Of a stretch of 64,000 bases of DNA, positions 51,007 through 59,970 are shown in pieces (positions within the stretch are counted from its first letter, which is position 1; the number at the start of each line of letters is the position of its first letter). The position numbers and the translations under genes were made by a program. Under the pieces are notes generated by a model that was given only the letters and a program-made list of their open reading frames with translations, had not been told where the DNA came from and did no database searches. This DNA is from Paenibacillus_E qinlingensis (GTDB lineage: Bacteria; Bacillota; Bacilli; Paenibacillales; NBRC-103111). The stretch spans positions 572,642 to 636,641 of the forward strand of contig NZ_JAQIVH010000056.1 of NCBI RefSeq assembly GCF_028746185.1, in the 5' to 3' direction.

Positions 51007-52759
51007 TTTCCTCATCCTCCATTTCATGAAAAGCACCAATTGCCGGAATAATCAGACGTACAACGGCACCATTCGGTTCAGCTTGCAAAAAGGAAACCTC
51101 TGCTTGATCCCCAAACGCCATCCGCATTCTTCGGTATACATTCCAGATGCCCATATGCGTCCCCGTGCCGTCTCCAAACATCTTGTCATTAAATGTTGAT
51201 AAGATCGACGGGCTAAAACCTACGCCATTATCGCGAATAAGAATTTCGATACAGTTGGGAACTTCTTGACAGATTCCCGCAGAAATCTCGATGTGAAAAG
51301 TTTTACTCCCCTCTTCCATCCCGTGAATCACTGCATTTTCCACAAATGGCTGAATCATCAGCGGAAGTATCGATATGCGAGTGAGAGGCTCTGATAGCTC
51401 AATCTGATACGTAATTTTCTCTGGAAAACGAAGCATTTGAATTTCCAAATAGTTGCGTATGTGCCGCACTTCTTCATCCAACGTAATCGTATCCCTGTGC
51501 GATCTCGTAATAAATCGGAAATAATCGGCAAGATGCTCCGTCATCTTCTTAATCAGATCATTCTCCCCAAGCGTAGAAAGACTATTAATAATATTCAGGG
51601 AGTTTAAATAAAAATGAGGATTAATCTGTGCTTGTAAATGCTTAAATTCCGATTGCTGCGCTTTCAGCATCTCTTCGTAAACGTTAATTTTCAAGTGGCT
51701 AATCTGAGAAATCATGTGATTAAAAGTTGTAATCAGAAAATTCAGCTCTTCTGTCTCTGCTTCCTTTACGCCGATTTCCAGATCCCCTTTCACGACACGC
51801 CGCATCCCCATAATCAAGGAATTCATGGGACCGAACAGCATTTTACGCAAATAATGAGAGTAGAAGAAAAAGATAATGATGACACCAAGCGGAATGAGAT
51901 AGATGACTCGTTGAAAAAAAGGCAGTCGCTGCAGCAACGATTTTTCAGGGATCATCGCAGCCAGGCTAAGTGGTGCCTGTTGAAAAGCCGTACTGACAAG
52001 CAGGTAATCCTTATGGTCAACTGGGTTTTCAAAAACTTGAAAGGCTTGCGGGTTAGCAATTAGCTTACGGTTAACCGCTGTCATCGTTTCCGGTGACATC
52101 ACCGATTTAGTTAACGTTTGTCCCGCCGTATCCAGTAGTATCGCCTCCCAACGTTCACCATAGTCTAATCCGCGCAGAGGTCTAATCAAATCCTCTAACA
52201 AGATAACAGCGCCGATATAGACACCGCTATTCGCTTGCGCCAAGCGGACCAAATAATTTCTATCCCCTTGCTCAAGTACCATCCAGTTCCCGAATGTTTG
52301 TCCATCCTCCCGCTTTTTCAAGTACGCGCCCAACATCTCCCTCAGATTGTTCGTATCCGTGTAGGAGGAACGAGAGAATATAAAATCTTCTTTGTCGACG
52401 GAATAAGCGAAGAATGAATAGAAATTTTCGAACGCGCTGCTGCCGGCCGTGATTTCGTTATGAATTTTGATCTTGGCCAACGTATATTTCCCATTCGTCT
52501 CTGGATATGAGGCCATATCAAGATAGGCAGATTGGAAATCAGGTGAAACAATCTGGCGCAATAAATAGTGCGTGATTTCCTCTAGCGTGCGATCAATCTG
52601 TGTAATATGTATCGCGAGTACATTACTGGTAGATTGCGACACTTCCTCTCGAACAATTCTAATGGCGTAGTAGTTTTCATAATACAAAAACAGGATCAAA
52701 GGTGTAATAATCACTAAGAAGCTGCGGATCAAACCGATACGAAGAGTTGGTTTTTTCAT
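50981..52759 (-). CDS. Sensor histidine kinase, YesM-like
   Basis: A 592-residue membrane kinase. TM1 (about 10-27) and TM2 (about 290-310) flank an extracytoplasmic dCache-like sensor. A HAMP region follows (MRRVVKGDLEIGVKEAETEEL), then a His_kinase domain with LQAQINPHFYLNSLNII (the phospho-acceptor His) and an ATPase domain with the N-box PLMIQPFVENAVIHGM and IRDNGVGFS. This is the standard partner of YesN-type regulators and senses extracellular sugars, perhaps with the binding protein. The ATG at 52759 has GGTGGAAATG upstream. Confidence 0.93.
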   Translation of the reverse strand: MKKPTLRIGLIRSFLVIITPLILFLYYENYYAIRIVREEVSQSTSNVLAIHITQIDRTLEEITHYLLRQIVSPDFQSAYLDMASYPETNGKYTLAKIKIHNEITAGSSAFENFYSFFAYSVDKEDFIFSRSSYTDTNNLREMLGAYLKKREDGQTFGNWMVLEQGDRNYLVRLAQANSGVYIGAVILLEDLIRPLRGLDYGERWEAILLDTAGQTLTKSVMSPETMTAVNRKLIANPQAFQVFENPVDHKDYLLVSTAFQQAPLSLAAMIPEKSLLQRLPFFQRVIYLIPLGVIIIFFFYSHYLRKMLFGPMNSLIMGMRRVVKGDLEIGVKEAETEELNFLITTFNHMISQISHLKINVYEEMLKAQQSEFKHLQAQINPHFYLNSLNIINSLSTLGENDLIKKMTEHLADYFRFITRSHRDTITLDEEVRHIRNYLEIQMLRFPEKITYQIELSEPLTRISILPLMIQPFVENAVIHGMEEGSKTFHIEISAGICQEVPNCIEILIRDNGVGFSPSILSTFNDKMFGDGTGTHMGIWNVYRRMRMAFGDQAEVSFLQAEPNGAVVRLIIPAIGAFHEMEDEENGKVDDRR

Positions 52760-52887
52760 TTCATTTCCACCCGCCATGAACATCAGGATATAAAAATAAG
52801 GCACCCCGTCATGAGCACCTTACTTTCTTCGATATGATCATAACACGCACTTCAGGTTCAACGTCAAGTACTATTCCACTAGAATAC

Positions 52888-53469
52888 TTATTCAAAACCA
52901 TCTAAATGCGCTATACAATTGTATTGTAAGCATTCCCAACGGCTCTCATTGTGACGAATTTTCGTAACCGAAGTGTTATGCAAATGTTCCTCAATATCTT
53001 CATGTGGAATCAAATCCATTAGAGTCAGACTAAGTAAGGCACCATGACTAACGATTAAGACCTTCTGATTCGGATGCCTCTCGATCACTTCTTGGATGAA
53101 ACTCACACCGCGAGCCGCAATTTGTTGATGGGTTTCGACCCCTAAATCCAATTTGGACCAGTCTTCTCCCCATTTTGCCACACGTTCCTCCAGTGTTGTC
53201 CCTTCAATCTCACCGCAATACATTTCTCTTAATCGCTGATCCGTGTAAACTTCCAGTTGCTTCACATTGCCAATGTATGCTGCTGTTTCACGAGCACGCC
53301 CTAAATCGCTAGCATAGAGAATATCCCAATCCTCATCTTTCATTCGTTGGGATAATAAGTCAGCTTGTTTGCGACCAAGTTCATTGAGTGGAACATCCGT
53401 TTGTCCTTGTATGCGTCGTTCCGTGTTCCAATCTGTTAACCCGTGTCGTATGAGTCCAATAACTGTCAT
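52888..53469 (-). CDS. Histidine phosphatase family protein
   Basis: A 193-residue phosphoglycerate-mutase-like phosphatase. The catalytic start is IGLIRHGLTDWN, with RIQGQTDVPLNELGRKQA and SDLGRARETAAYI, and the distal His is in VLIVSHGALLS. It is near the CobC/GpmB-like size; the substrate is unknown. GGAGG lies 10 nt before the ATG. It follows the zinc-ribbon pseudogene by 6 bp, so the two are probably cotranscribed. Confidence 0.92.
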   Translation of the reverse strand: MTVIGLIRHGLTDWNTERRIQGQTDVPLNELGRKQADLLSQRMKDEDWDILYASDLGRARETAAYIGNVKQLEVYTDQRLREMYCGEIEGTTLEERVAKWGEDWSKLDLGVETHQQIAARGVSFIQEVIERHPNQKVLIVSHGALLSLTLMDLIPHEDIEEHLHNTSVTKIRHNESRWECLQYNCIAHLDGFE

Positions 53470-53475
53470 CCAATT

Positions 53476-53866
53476 TCATCCTCCAAATAATACATCTAGT
53501 ATCGTACCTAATGAGCCCGCTTTCTTACCTTGTAACACATTCGGATCATACATGTCTACGTATCCACAATGCAAGCAAGAGACCGCTAAGAAATGTTGAT
53601 GCTGAATATCGAACATTTTACTTAAACCTGTCCCCGTCATCGCTATTTCTTTGATCTGACACTCTGTGTGCTTACATTTGCAGCACTTGTATTGGTTAGA
53701 AATCCGCTCTTCCAGACTTAGCGTGTCAGACTCTTCATATTCGGTTAAAGCTTCAACATCACTTTCTTCTCCATTTGAATTCAAATGGTACGTGATCCTG
53801 CTTGCAAGCAGGACAAACATCCTCAACCAACTGTACTTGTTCATGACACCAAGGACATTCTATCAT
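53476..53866 (-). pseudogene. Zinc-ribbon protein gene with a frameshift
   Basis: The true start appears to be ATG 53866, with AGAGGAG 7-8 nt upstream. It opens a zinc-ribbon half (CPWC-x10-CPAC) but stops at 53759-53761 after 35 codons. The rest of the protein continues in the +1 frame: GEESDVEALTEY, then a second zinc-binding unit CCKCKHTEC...CLHCGYVDMYDPNVLQG, ending at 53476. The two parts together would make one 130-residue protein of the zinc-ribbon type. The break lies between about 53760 and 53800. A +1 shift or sequencing error is the cause. Confidence 0.65.
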
Positions 53867-53941
53867 GGTTAGTCTCCTCTCAGGAACATCTTTTACTATT
53901 CCATATGTATGTTCATTTCCCTTCCCTTCGTCGAAAATGAC

Positions 53942-53971
53942 AAAAAATAGCTGGAAAACTTCCAGCTATTT
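53942..53971. terminator. Terminator after the Gfo/Idh gene
   Basis: AAATAGCTGGAA pairs perfectly with TTCCAGCTATTT around a 3-nt loop, with T/A runs either side, 12 bp past the dehydrogenase stop. Confidence 0.9.
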
Positions 53972-53982
53972 CTCATTTCTTC

Positions 53983-54969
53983 CTATAGAAATTGTTCCAC
54001 GCCAGTTTCGGCTGATCGATATACAGCCTCAAGCGCGGCTATGACGCCTCGCGCATATTCGGGTGGACAACTCGTTTCACTTTTCGCCTCAATTGCGATT
54101 AACAGATCCTTATACTGTAACTGGAAAGGAGTATCCATTGGTGGCACGTCCACCTGTTCATACACACCGCCACGACTGATCCATAAACTTACTCCAGTAG
54201 CCAGCTTCAACATCCCTAATGTACCAATGATTTCTGTTTCATTCCGAGTAGCCCCTGGATAGCCAGACTGGGCAATTGACGCGGGCAGCCCCGAAGCTAG
54301 CTCCATATAGATGATGCCGCTTCCTTCAACATTTCCTCGTTTGCCATGATGACTTACTGCGGCGCTTACTTTGCGTACAGAACTGTCCATCAACCATTGA
54401 ATCTTATCGATCGAATGTGTGCCTAAATTAGCAAGGATGCCTCCACCTGATTTATCTTTTTCCAGAAACCATTGCGGCCTTACATCTTGGAAGTAATTCA
54501 GATGCCGGACATCATTAATCATGACAATCTCACCTAGCTCGCCACTTTCAATGATCTTCTTAGCATAAATATTCTCAGCCATATAATGCTGTGTATGTCC
54601 GATTAAGATGCGAATATCCGCTTTGTTCGCGGCATCCATAATGTCATCACATTCTGCAACGTTCAGGGCCATTGGCTTCTCCAGCATCAAATGGCAACCA
54701 TGCTCAGCAGCGAAAATAGCCGTCTCTCTATGTAGAAAATGTGGCAGCGCAATGACCACAACATCCGGTCGTTCTTGCCGAATAAGCTCTTTATAATCAC
54801 TATAAGCTCTAATACCGTAGGTCACTGCAATAGCTTCGGCTCTCTCTAGTTGAATATCCGCAACAGCACAAGCTACAAACCCATCCGTACTGCGAATCGC
54901 ATCAAAATGCTGACCAGCTATAGCCCCAGCTCCTAGAACAGCTACCTTTAATTCTGCTTTTTCCATCAT
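53983..54969 (-). CDS. Gfo/Idh/MocA family oxidoreductase
   Basis: A 328-residue NAD(P)-dependent dehydrogenase. The Rossmann motif is VAVLGAGAIAGQH, and the family's signature Lys is in MLEKPMALN (about residue 97), followed by the C-terminal alpha/beta domain (GGGILANLGTHSIDKIQWL with the catalytic His). Substrates in the family are sugars, cyclitols and their acids. GGAGAGG lies before the ATG. A second member is encoded 34 bp upstream, so they form a pair in one operon. Confidence 0.92.
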   Translation of the reverse strand: MMEKAELKVAVLGAGAIAGQHFDAIRSTDGFVACAVADIQLERAEAIAVTYGIRAYSDYKELIRQERPDVVVIALPHFLHRETAIFAAEHGCHLMLEKPMALNVAECDDIMDAANKADIRILIGHTQHYMAENIYAKKIIESGELGEIVMINDVRHLNYFQDVRPQWFLEKDKSGGGILANLGTHSIDKIQWLMDSSVRKVSAAVSHHGKRGNVEGSGIIYMELASGLPASIAQSGYPGATRNETEIIGTLGMLKLATGVSLWISRGGVYEQVDVPPMDTPFQLQYKDLLIAIEAKSETSCPPEYARGVIAALEAVYRSAETGVEQFL

Positions 54970-55003
54970 TGTAATCCTCTCCTTAACTCCTACACAATTA
55001 CTA

Positions 55004-55912
55004 CTATAAGTTCACTGTTAGTCCTGTTTCCCGACTCTCATTAGCCGCTTCCATAAAACGAATGATTTGTAGTGTCTCTTCCTGATCGATATCTGGAGTT
55101 GCACTCCCAAACATTGTCATAATTTTCTCCAAGAGACTCGCATAGTACGGTTTCGGGTGTTTGTTGACATCAACAAATTGCGTATGTGATTCTCGATGCA
55201 GAAGTGCACCAAATTGTCCGTTGCCCCTACGATTGCCACGTATGGTACCAATAACGCCATTGTCCCATACGCCAGTTATCAGATCATGATCTTCTGTTGT
55301 AGCAGCAGTCACGTGAAGACAGCCCTTGCCAAGCGCTCTAAAAAGCATTTCAACCGTATGCACACCATACCAAAACAGCCCAGGCTGTGTCGGTTGTAAC
55401 GCCAGAGGACCGTAGCAGTCCATCCCAATAATGTTACTAGTAGTATCTGATTCTTCTAAGGCTATCGTCAACTCCTCTGCGTATCTTAACGAGGAGCAAC
55501 TCATGATAGGAATATTATTTTCTTGCGCGATAGCGAAAATTTCACTAGCTTCGGCAGAAGATACGGTCATAGGTTTATCGATAAAAATAGGCCGACGATA
55601 GGACGCTACACGGCGGAACTGCTCCAAATGAATTCGGCCATCCACGGATGTCATCAGAATGCCATCGCAATTCGCTGCTACTTCTTCTGGTGAGTCGACA
55701 ATTTCAACTCCTCCTTCGCGAAGCTGAGCAGTAAACTTTTCAATCCGGGAATAACTCATCTCAAAATCAGGAGAACCACCAGGATAAGCAATGGTGACCT
55801 TACCGCCAGCAACATGAAAAGGATGATCCTTATCATTTAACAAATGTGTAAATGTAGGTGCATGCGAGGAATCAATGCCAATGATACCGATTCGAAATGT
55901 AGACTGATTCAT
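55004..55912 (-). CDS. Gfo/Idh/MocA family oxidoreductase
   Basis: A 302-residue dehydrogenase of the same fold. Its N-terminal strand is RIGIIGIDSSHAP, which lacks the usual G-x-G-x-x-G loop and has an S-S-H in its place, and the signature is FIDKPMTVSS with Asp in place of Glu before Lys-Pro. These changes set it apart from typical members. The start at 55912, with GGAGG 11 nt upstream, is preferred to an ATG 33 codons earlier. It may act with the neighbouring member on the same compound. Confidence 0.85.
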   Translation of the reverse strand: MNQSTFRIGIIGIDSSHAPTFTHLLNDKDHPFHVAGGKVTIAYPGGSPDFEMSYSRIEKFTAQLREGGVEIVDSPEEVAANCDGILMTSVDGRIHLEQFRRVASYRRPIFIDKPMTVSSAEASEIFAIAQENNIPIMSCSSLRYAEELTIALEESDTTSNIIGMDCYGPLALQPTQPGLFWYGVHTVEMLFRALGKGCLHVTAATTEDHDLITGVWDNGVIGTIRGNRRGNGQFGALLHRESHTQFVDVNKHPKPYYASLLEKIMTMFGSATPDIDQEETLQIIRFMEAANESRETGLTVNL

Positions 55913-56130
55913 AAATGGAACAACCTCCAATACAGAATAAATGAATTTGTACGTTAATCTGTGATCCGCTTGATCCAGTATCTCTTCACTTTCATCATAA
56001 TGAACTTCCACATAAGAGACAAGTCTTTTAATAGACTATAAAGATATTTCACATCAGTGCTTAACATGAAAAATAAGCCCCCCCATTAGGGAAGCTATAT
56101 CTCATTTGCCATTGCTGATCACACTCAGCA

Positions 56131-56913
56131 TCAACCAATAAATTGTGTAAGTACGTAATTAAAGCGATCTCTTTCCTCCCAGAATCCACCATGCCCGCTG
56201 TAATGAAACGGGATAAGCTGCGAATTTGGAATTCGTTTATTTATCTCGACCGCTTGTTGGTAAGGAATTACTTTGTCATGAATCCCGTGAACAATCAAAG
56301 TAGATACTTCAATTCGACCTAGATCTCCTGCCACATTCTCATCTCTCAACAATCGAATGACTGCCGCGGTTGACCAGCTGGCTGCTTGTAAGCCCATTTG
56401 AAAGAACCAATCTGAGAATCGCTCCGTGATATACTGAAAGAAGAATGTATCCGTTACATTTTGCAGCATATTAGCGCGATCGTTGGCGTTCGCTTGCAAA
56501 AATTTCGCTGCCGCTTCGTTCGTTAAGCCGGTTGGGGCAGCGGCGTCAATCAGCACAAGCTTCGCTACACCTTGGCCGTGATGTCTGGCCATATAACGGA
56601 TCGCGATAGCTCCGCCTGTTGAATGTCCTGCAAGTGTAATCCCTTCCAGCTTTAACGCCTGAATCACGGCATGCAAGTCATCTGCGAGACGATCGTACGT
56701 ATAGCCGTCCATCGGTTTATCCGATTGTCCGAATCCACGCCAATCCATACCAATACAGCGATACCCCAAACCTGGAAGCACATTAAACTGATACTCGAAT
56801 TGTGTATGCGACAAAGGCCACCCATGAATAAACAGGATGGTCTTCGTCCCTTTTGGATTTACATCTTCGATAAATAATTTCACACCATTTTCCACTTGAA
56901 CATAGTATCCCAA
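56131..56913 (-). CDS. Alpha/beta hydrolase
   Basis: A 260-residue hydrolase of the haloalkane-dehalogenase/epoxide-hydrolase-like group. The oxyanion-hole strand is LFIHGWPLSH, the nucleophile elbow GHSTGG with Ser, the acid in IHDKVIPY and the His in YSGHGGFWEERDRF. The substrate is unknown. The start is a TTG at 56913 with GGAGG 8 nt upstream; a GTG at 56940 lacks one. It lies on its own between the dehydrogenases and the holin-like gene. Confidence 0.88.
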   Translation of the reverse strand: MGYYVQVENGVKLFIEDVNPKGTKTILFIHGWPLSHTQFEYQFNVLPGLGYRCIGMDWRGFGQSDKPMDGYTYDRLADDLHAVIQALKLEGITLAGHSTGGAIAIRYMARHHGQGVAKLVLIDAAAPTGLTNEAAAKFLQANANDRANMLQNVTDTFFFQYITERFSDWFFQMGLQAASWSTAAVIRLLRDENVAGDLGRIEVSTLIVHGIHDKVIPYQQAVEINKRIPNSQLIPFHYSGHGGFWEERDRFNYVLTQFIG

Positions 56914-57004
56914 GTTTGACGCCTCCGTTATGGAAATCACTTCTGTCCAATACGATATTCAACTAGGCAAATATCGGTGTCAATGTGCTTAGCTTTGTGC
57001 AGAA

Positions 57005-57181
57005 TTATTCCTCTTTCTGATGATTCGTGTAGACCCCAATGACAGAAAGAAGCGCAGCAACACCATTAGCAATGGCATTCGCTGTTTCATCTGTAATAAT
57101 ATCCATGCCAAATGCATCCAAAATCAGTTTGGCCGCACCTAATAAACCTAGCGCTAATGTGTAATAGTTGATTGTTTTCAT
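57005..57181 (-). CDS. Small holin-like membrane protein
   Basis: A 58-residue protein. A single long hydrophobic stretch is split into two helices (about 5-22 and 32-52) by the acidic FGMDIITDETA, and the protein ends in a short charged tail NHQKEE. This layout resembles phage holins that form lysis pores. No lysin gene or other phage gene is near, so it may be a domesticated or orphan holin. GGTGGTGAG precedes the ATG at 57181. Confidence 0.65.
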   Translation of the reverse strand: MKTINYYTLALGLLGAAKLILDAFGMDIITDETANAIANGVAALLSVIGVYTNHQKEE

Positions 57182-57269
57182 ATCTCTCACCACCCGTCTA
57201 TTAGAGGATGCTATATCCTATGTGAGAGAGTACGAGCTTGCACAGTTCGAATACAGGGGGTTAAAAGCA

Positions 57270-57307
57270 CAAAAAAATGCTGCCATCATTGAAAGATGGC
57301 AGCATTT
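57270..57307 (-). terminator. Terminator of the SLH-PrcB gene
   Basis: AAATGCTGCCATC pairs perfectly with GATGGCAGCATTT around a 7-nt loop, and seven T follow on the minus strand. Confidence 0.92.
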
Positions 57308-57314
57308 GAACCTC

Positions 57315-58220
57315 TTATTTTAGTCCGCTTAGTTCAGCCTTCACTTCATACTTCGAAGACACATAGGTTTCTGCCTTTGCTTCTGTCATGACTTGTGCGT
57401 ACATCATGTCAGGTTGCGGCTCTGTCAACGAATACTTCACAATCGCTTGACCACCCGATTCAAACTGGATGCTATCAATGCTAATACCATAGCCAGGATT
57501 CGGCTTGATACCTCTGGAAAGTGTCACTTTGTTCACATCATCGTTCACTTTTTCAATCGATACTGTGACTTCTTCTACTTGTGGTGGTTTCTGCACATGC
57601 GCCTCTAGCACACGAATGGCATTGTACAGCCAAGTCGCGGCTTCTCCTCTTGTTAGCTCACTTTTGGGATTGAAGTTGCCATTCCCATCCAGAGCGGTAA
57701 TTTTATATAGCAATAACCTTTGAATCGTACCTTGATAATCCACGGTAAGCTGATCTTCATCTTTGATTTGGATATACATTTTCACTAATGGAAATTGACC
57801 CTTGGTTTCAAGCGCTTTAACCAATAGATTCCCGAATTGTTCGCGAGTAATCGTTGCATTCGGATTCACATCCTTCGGGATGTCCAGGTTGTGGTAATGC
57901 GCAATAATGAACGCATCTGCATACCAAGCATCATTCGGGATATTCGAATAGCTATCAGATGCTAAGGGTTGCTTAATAAATCGCAAATTATCCAAGTTAA
58001 GATTCAGACCTTTGACGATCATTTGAACACTTTGTGCATAGCTGATTTTACCCTTCGGCACAAAATGCTCATTATCAAAACCACTCACAATACCTCGATC
58101 TTTTAGTGCTAGAACGGCTGTTGCTTGTCCCTCTTCTAAGTCTGAGAATGCGTATGCGGAACCAAATGTCAAACTACTGCCCAAAAGAAGGGTTAAACTG
58201 AATGCTGCTATTTTTTTCAT
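57315..58220 (-). CDS. SLH-domain protein with PrcB-like C-terminus
   Basis: A 301-residue exported surface protein. A signal peptide (1-24) is followed by three SLH modules (about 25-205: FSDLEEGQATAVLALKDRGI, IPNDAWYADAFIIAHYHNL, YQGTIQRLLLYKITALDGNG with their FxP turns) for wall attachment. The C-terminal 75 residues fit the PrcB-type protease-complex-associated domain (GIKPNPGYGISIDSIQF, YSLTEPQPDMMYAQVMTEA). The role of that domain in Paenibacillus is not known. A strong ribosome site and terminator suggest independent, well-expressed transcription. Confidence 0.85.
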   Translation of the reverse strand: MKKIAAFSLTLLLGSSLTFGSAYAFSDLEEGQATAVLALKDRGIVSGFDNEHFVPKGKISYAQSVQMIVKGLNLNLDNLRFIKQPLASDSYSNIPNDAWYADAFIIAHYHNLDIPKDVNPNATITREQFGNLLVKALETKGQFPLVKMYIQIKDEDQLTVDYQGTIQRLLLYKITALDGNGNFNPKSELTRGEAATWLYNAIRVLEAHVQKPPQVEEVTVSIEKVNDDVNKVTLSRGIKPNPGYGISIDSIQFESGGQAIVKYSLTEPQPDMMYAQVMTEAKAETYVSSKYEVKAELSGLK

Positions 58221-58323
58221 ACTAGTGCTCCTCTCATTTTCGGTTGGTATTTAGTACCTTATTGGTTATGGATACTTTCCTAACGTCAGGAGCACTGAGA
58301 TTGTTGCAGCTTACGTCATTTTG

Positions 58324-59877
58324 TTAAAGCAATGAAATTAATAGCGCCTGTAAGGCAATCGCTTCCTCATGTTCTGGGGATTGCGAAAGCGTGCGATCTA
58401 CATATCGCTTAGCCGCATCATCCTGTCCCAACTCATAGTAGCACACCGCCATTTCATAGAGAACAGTCGCATCATTCTCAAGCCTCGGCTGAGTTCGTTC
58501 AAAGTAAGGGATTGCGTCTTGATACATGTCCATTTGATATAAGAGAATTCCACAAGCTAGGGCAACATCCGAGTTACCATCCATTGGATAATAATGTGCC
58601 CACATGTGATGAATTCCTTGCTGAAGCGCAATCCATTCATGGTCCTTACTATCTGGAATCAGTTCAATTAGACGTTTCGTACAGGGCAGCAGAAACTGCG
58701 TATCGTAGCCGCTCAAGCGCCACAAGGCTAACAACTGAGGCATCGTCTTCTGCTCCAACTGCGTGTCGAAGACTTCCTTTAGATTGAAAAAATCGTCAGG
58801 ACCGAATCGCTCCACAAACCTATCATACGCTAATCTTGTTAGACCATACTGGTTAGGTTCAGAAAGATTGAGCATACATCCGATGTTTAAGTAGGTATAA
58901 GGATGCTTCGTGAATAGCGCTTTTGCCCCCTGCGCTTCGCATACATAGCTAATCGCATGATAATTCGCCGTTAATGAAATGCTGCCGTGATGTATGAGCT
59001 TCGGAGGTTCGTTATATTCCCAGCTTTCTAAGCGATGATCGCCTTTATCAGCCGTGAGCAACAGGAAACCTTCCTGAGATAATGCTTTCAACCGCTTTAA
59101 ACAGGCCAAACTTACTTCAGGTATAAGAATGTGTGAATCTGAAATATGCCCTCGATACACATCTAACAACTCTCGATAAGGGTACGAATCGTCATCATAC
59201 CTATGTTCTCGATGGTAATGATAGCTCGCTACAACCTCTTTCAACTGCTGGGAAACGCTAAGTTCATGTGCACCTTCCGGAAATTGCAATGAAATCCGAC
59301 AATCGTACATGTGCCCATCTTCGACATAGATTAATTCCTGTGGCAGACTGTCAAAAAAGTAATTCGCCAAAATAACTAACGGCTGCGCCAGATCACCCGA
59401 TCCAATGCGTTCACCGGCATGCTGTAAGTATATTTCTTTATCCTGCACCGCATCGAATTTCGCAAAGTCCAACACACCTTGCTCCACGAATGGCGTTAAG
59501 CAAGCATGTTGCCGCCAGAATGCAACGTTCTTCTCTGCCAAATCGCTCATCACATATCGAAACGGAGGCAGTGGTAGTCTAGCCATTTGTGTAAGCTTCG
59601 TTAATTCCTGTAATACATAAAAAGCGAACTGACCAGAGCCCGCTCCTATCTCAAGGATAATCACACGTTCTGTCAGCTGCCCGATTCTTGCTCGATCCTG
59701 CAAGAAACCAAATAACATTTCCGCATAAGAAATAGCCATTACCCGATTACTTGTTATGTACTGCGGCACTTCTCCGCTCTGCCAAGCCGTAATACCCTGT
59801 TCCTCGTAATAGGCACGTTGCAGCTCCCATATAGGCGCTTCACTAAATCGATACATTTCTTGCTCCTTATGCGTCAT
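58324..59877 (-). CDS. SAM methyltransferase-like protein with C-terminal TPR region
   Basis: A 517-residue protein. The N-terminal half contains a methyltransferase fold of the MidA/NDUFAF7-like group (RVIILEIGAGSGQFAFYVLQEL at about 55, ILANYFFDSLPQELIYV). The C-terminal 130 residues form tetratricopeptide-like helix pairs (DVALACGILLYQMDMYQDAIPYFERTQP, VLYEMAVCYYELGQDDAAKRYVDRTL). This combination suggests a protein-directed methyltransferase. Start ATG 59877 is uncertain; a TTG at 59889 is possible. It is divergent from the hydrolase gene. Confidence 0.75.
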   Translation of the reverse strand: MTHKEQEMYRFSEAPIWELQRAYYEEQGITAWQSGEVPQYITSNRVMAISYAEMLFGFLQDRARIGQLTERVIILEIGAGSGQFAFYVLQELTKLTQMARLPLPPFRYVMSDLAEKNVAFWRQHACLTPFVEQGVLDFAKFDAVQDKEIYLQHAGERIGSGDLAQPLVILANYFFDSLPQELIYVEDGHMYDCRISLQFPEGAHELSVSQQLKEVVASYHYHREHRYDDDSYPYRELLDVYRGHISDSHILIPEVSLACLKRLKALSQEGFLLLTADKGDHRLESWEYNEPPKLIHHGSISLTANYHAISYVCEAQGAKALFTKHPYTYLNIGCMLNLSEPNQYGLTRLAYDRFVERFGPDDFFNLKEVFDTQLEQKTMPQLLALWRLSGYDTQFLLPCTKRLIELIPDSKDHEWIALQQGIHHMWAHYYPMDGNSDVALACGILLYQMDMYQDAIPYFERTQPRLENDATVLYEMAVCYYELGQDDAAKRYVDRTLSQSPEHEEAIALQALLISLL

Positions 59878-59970
59878 TCTGTGATCCAATTCCCTTCCAA
59901 TTCAATTTCCAATCGCACAAATGTCATCTGGGCATATAGTAATATATCACTACGCGAGAGGAAGAACACA

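Noticed and set aside
53476..53844. Taking the second-frame start at 53844 as the true start of the zinc-ribbon protein
   Set aside because: No ribosome site precedes it, and its first 30 residues are unlike a protein start, while the other frame holds the first zinc-binding pair.
57005..57181. Remnant prophage
   Set aside because: Only a single holin-like gene is present; there is no integrase, attachment site or structural gene.
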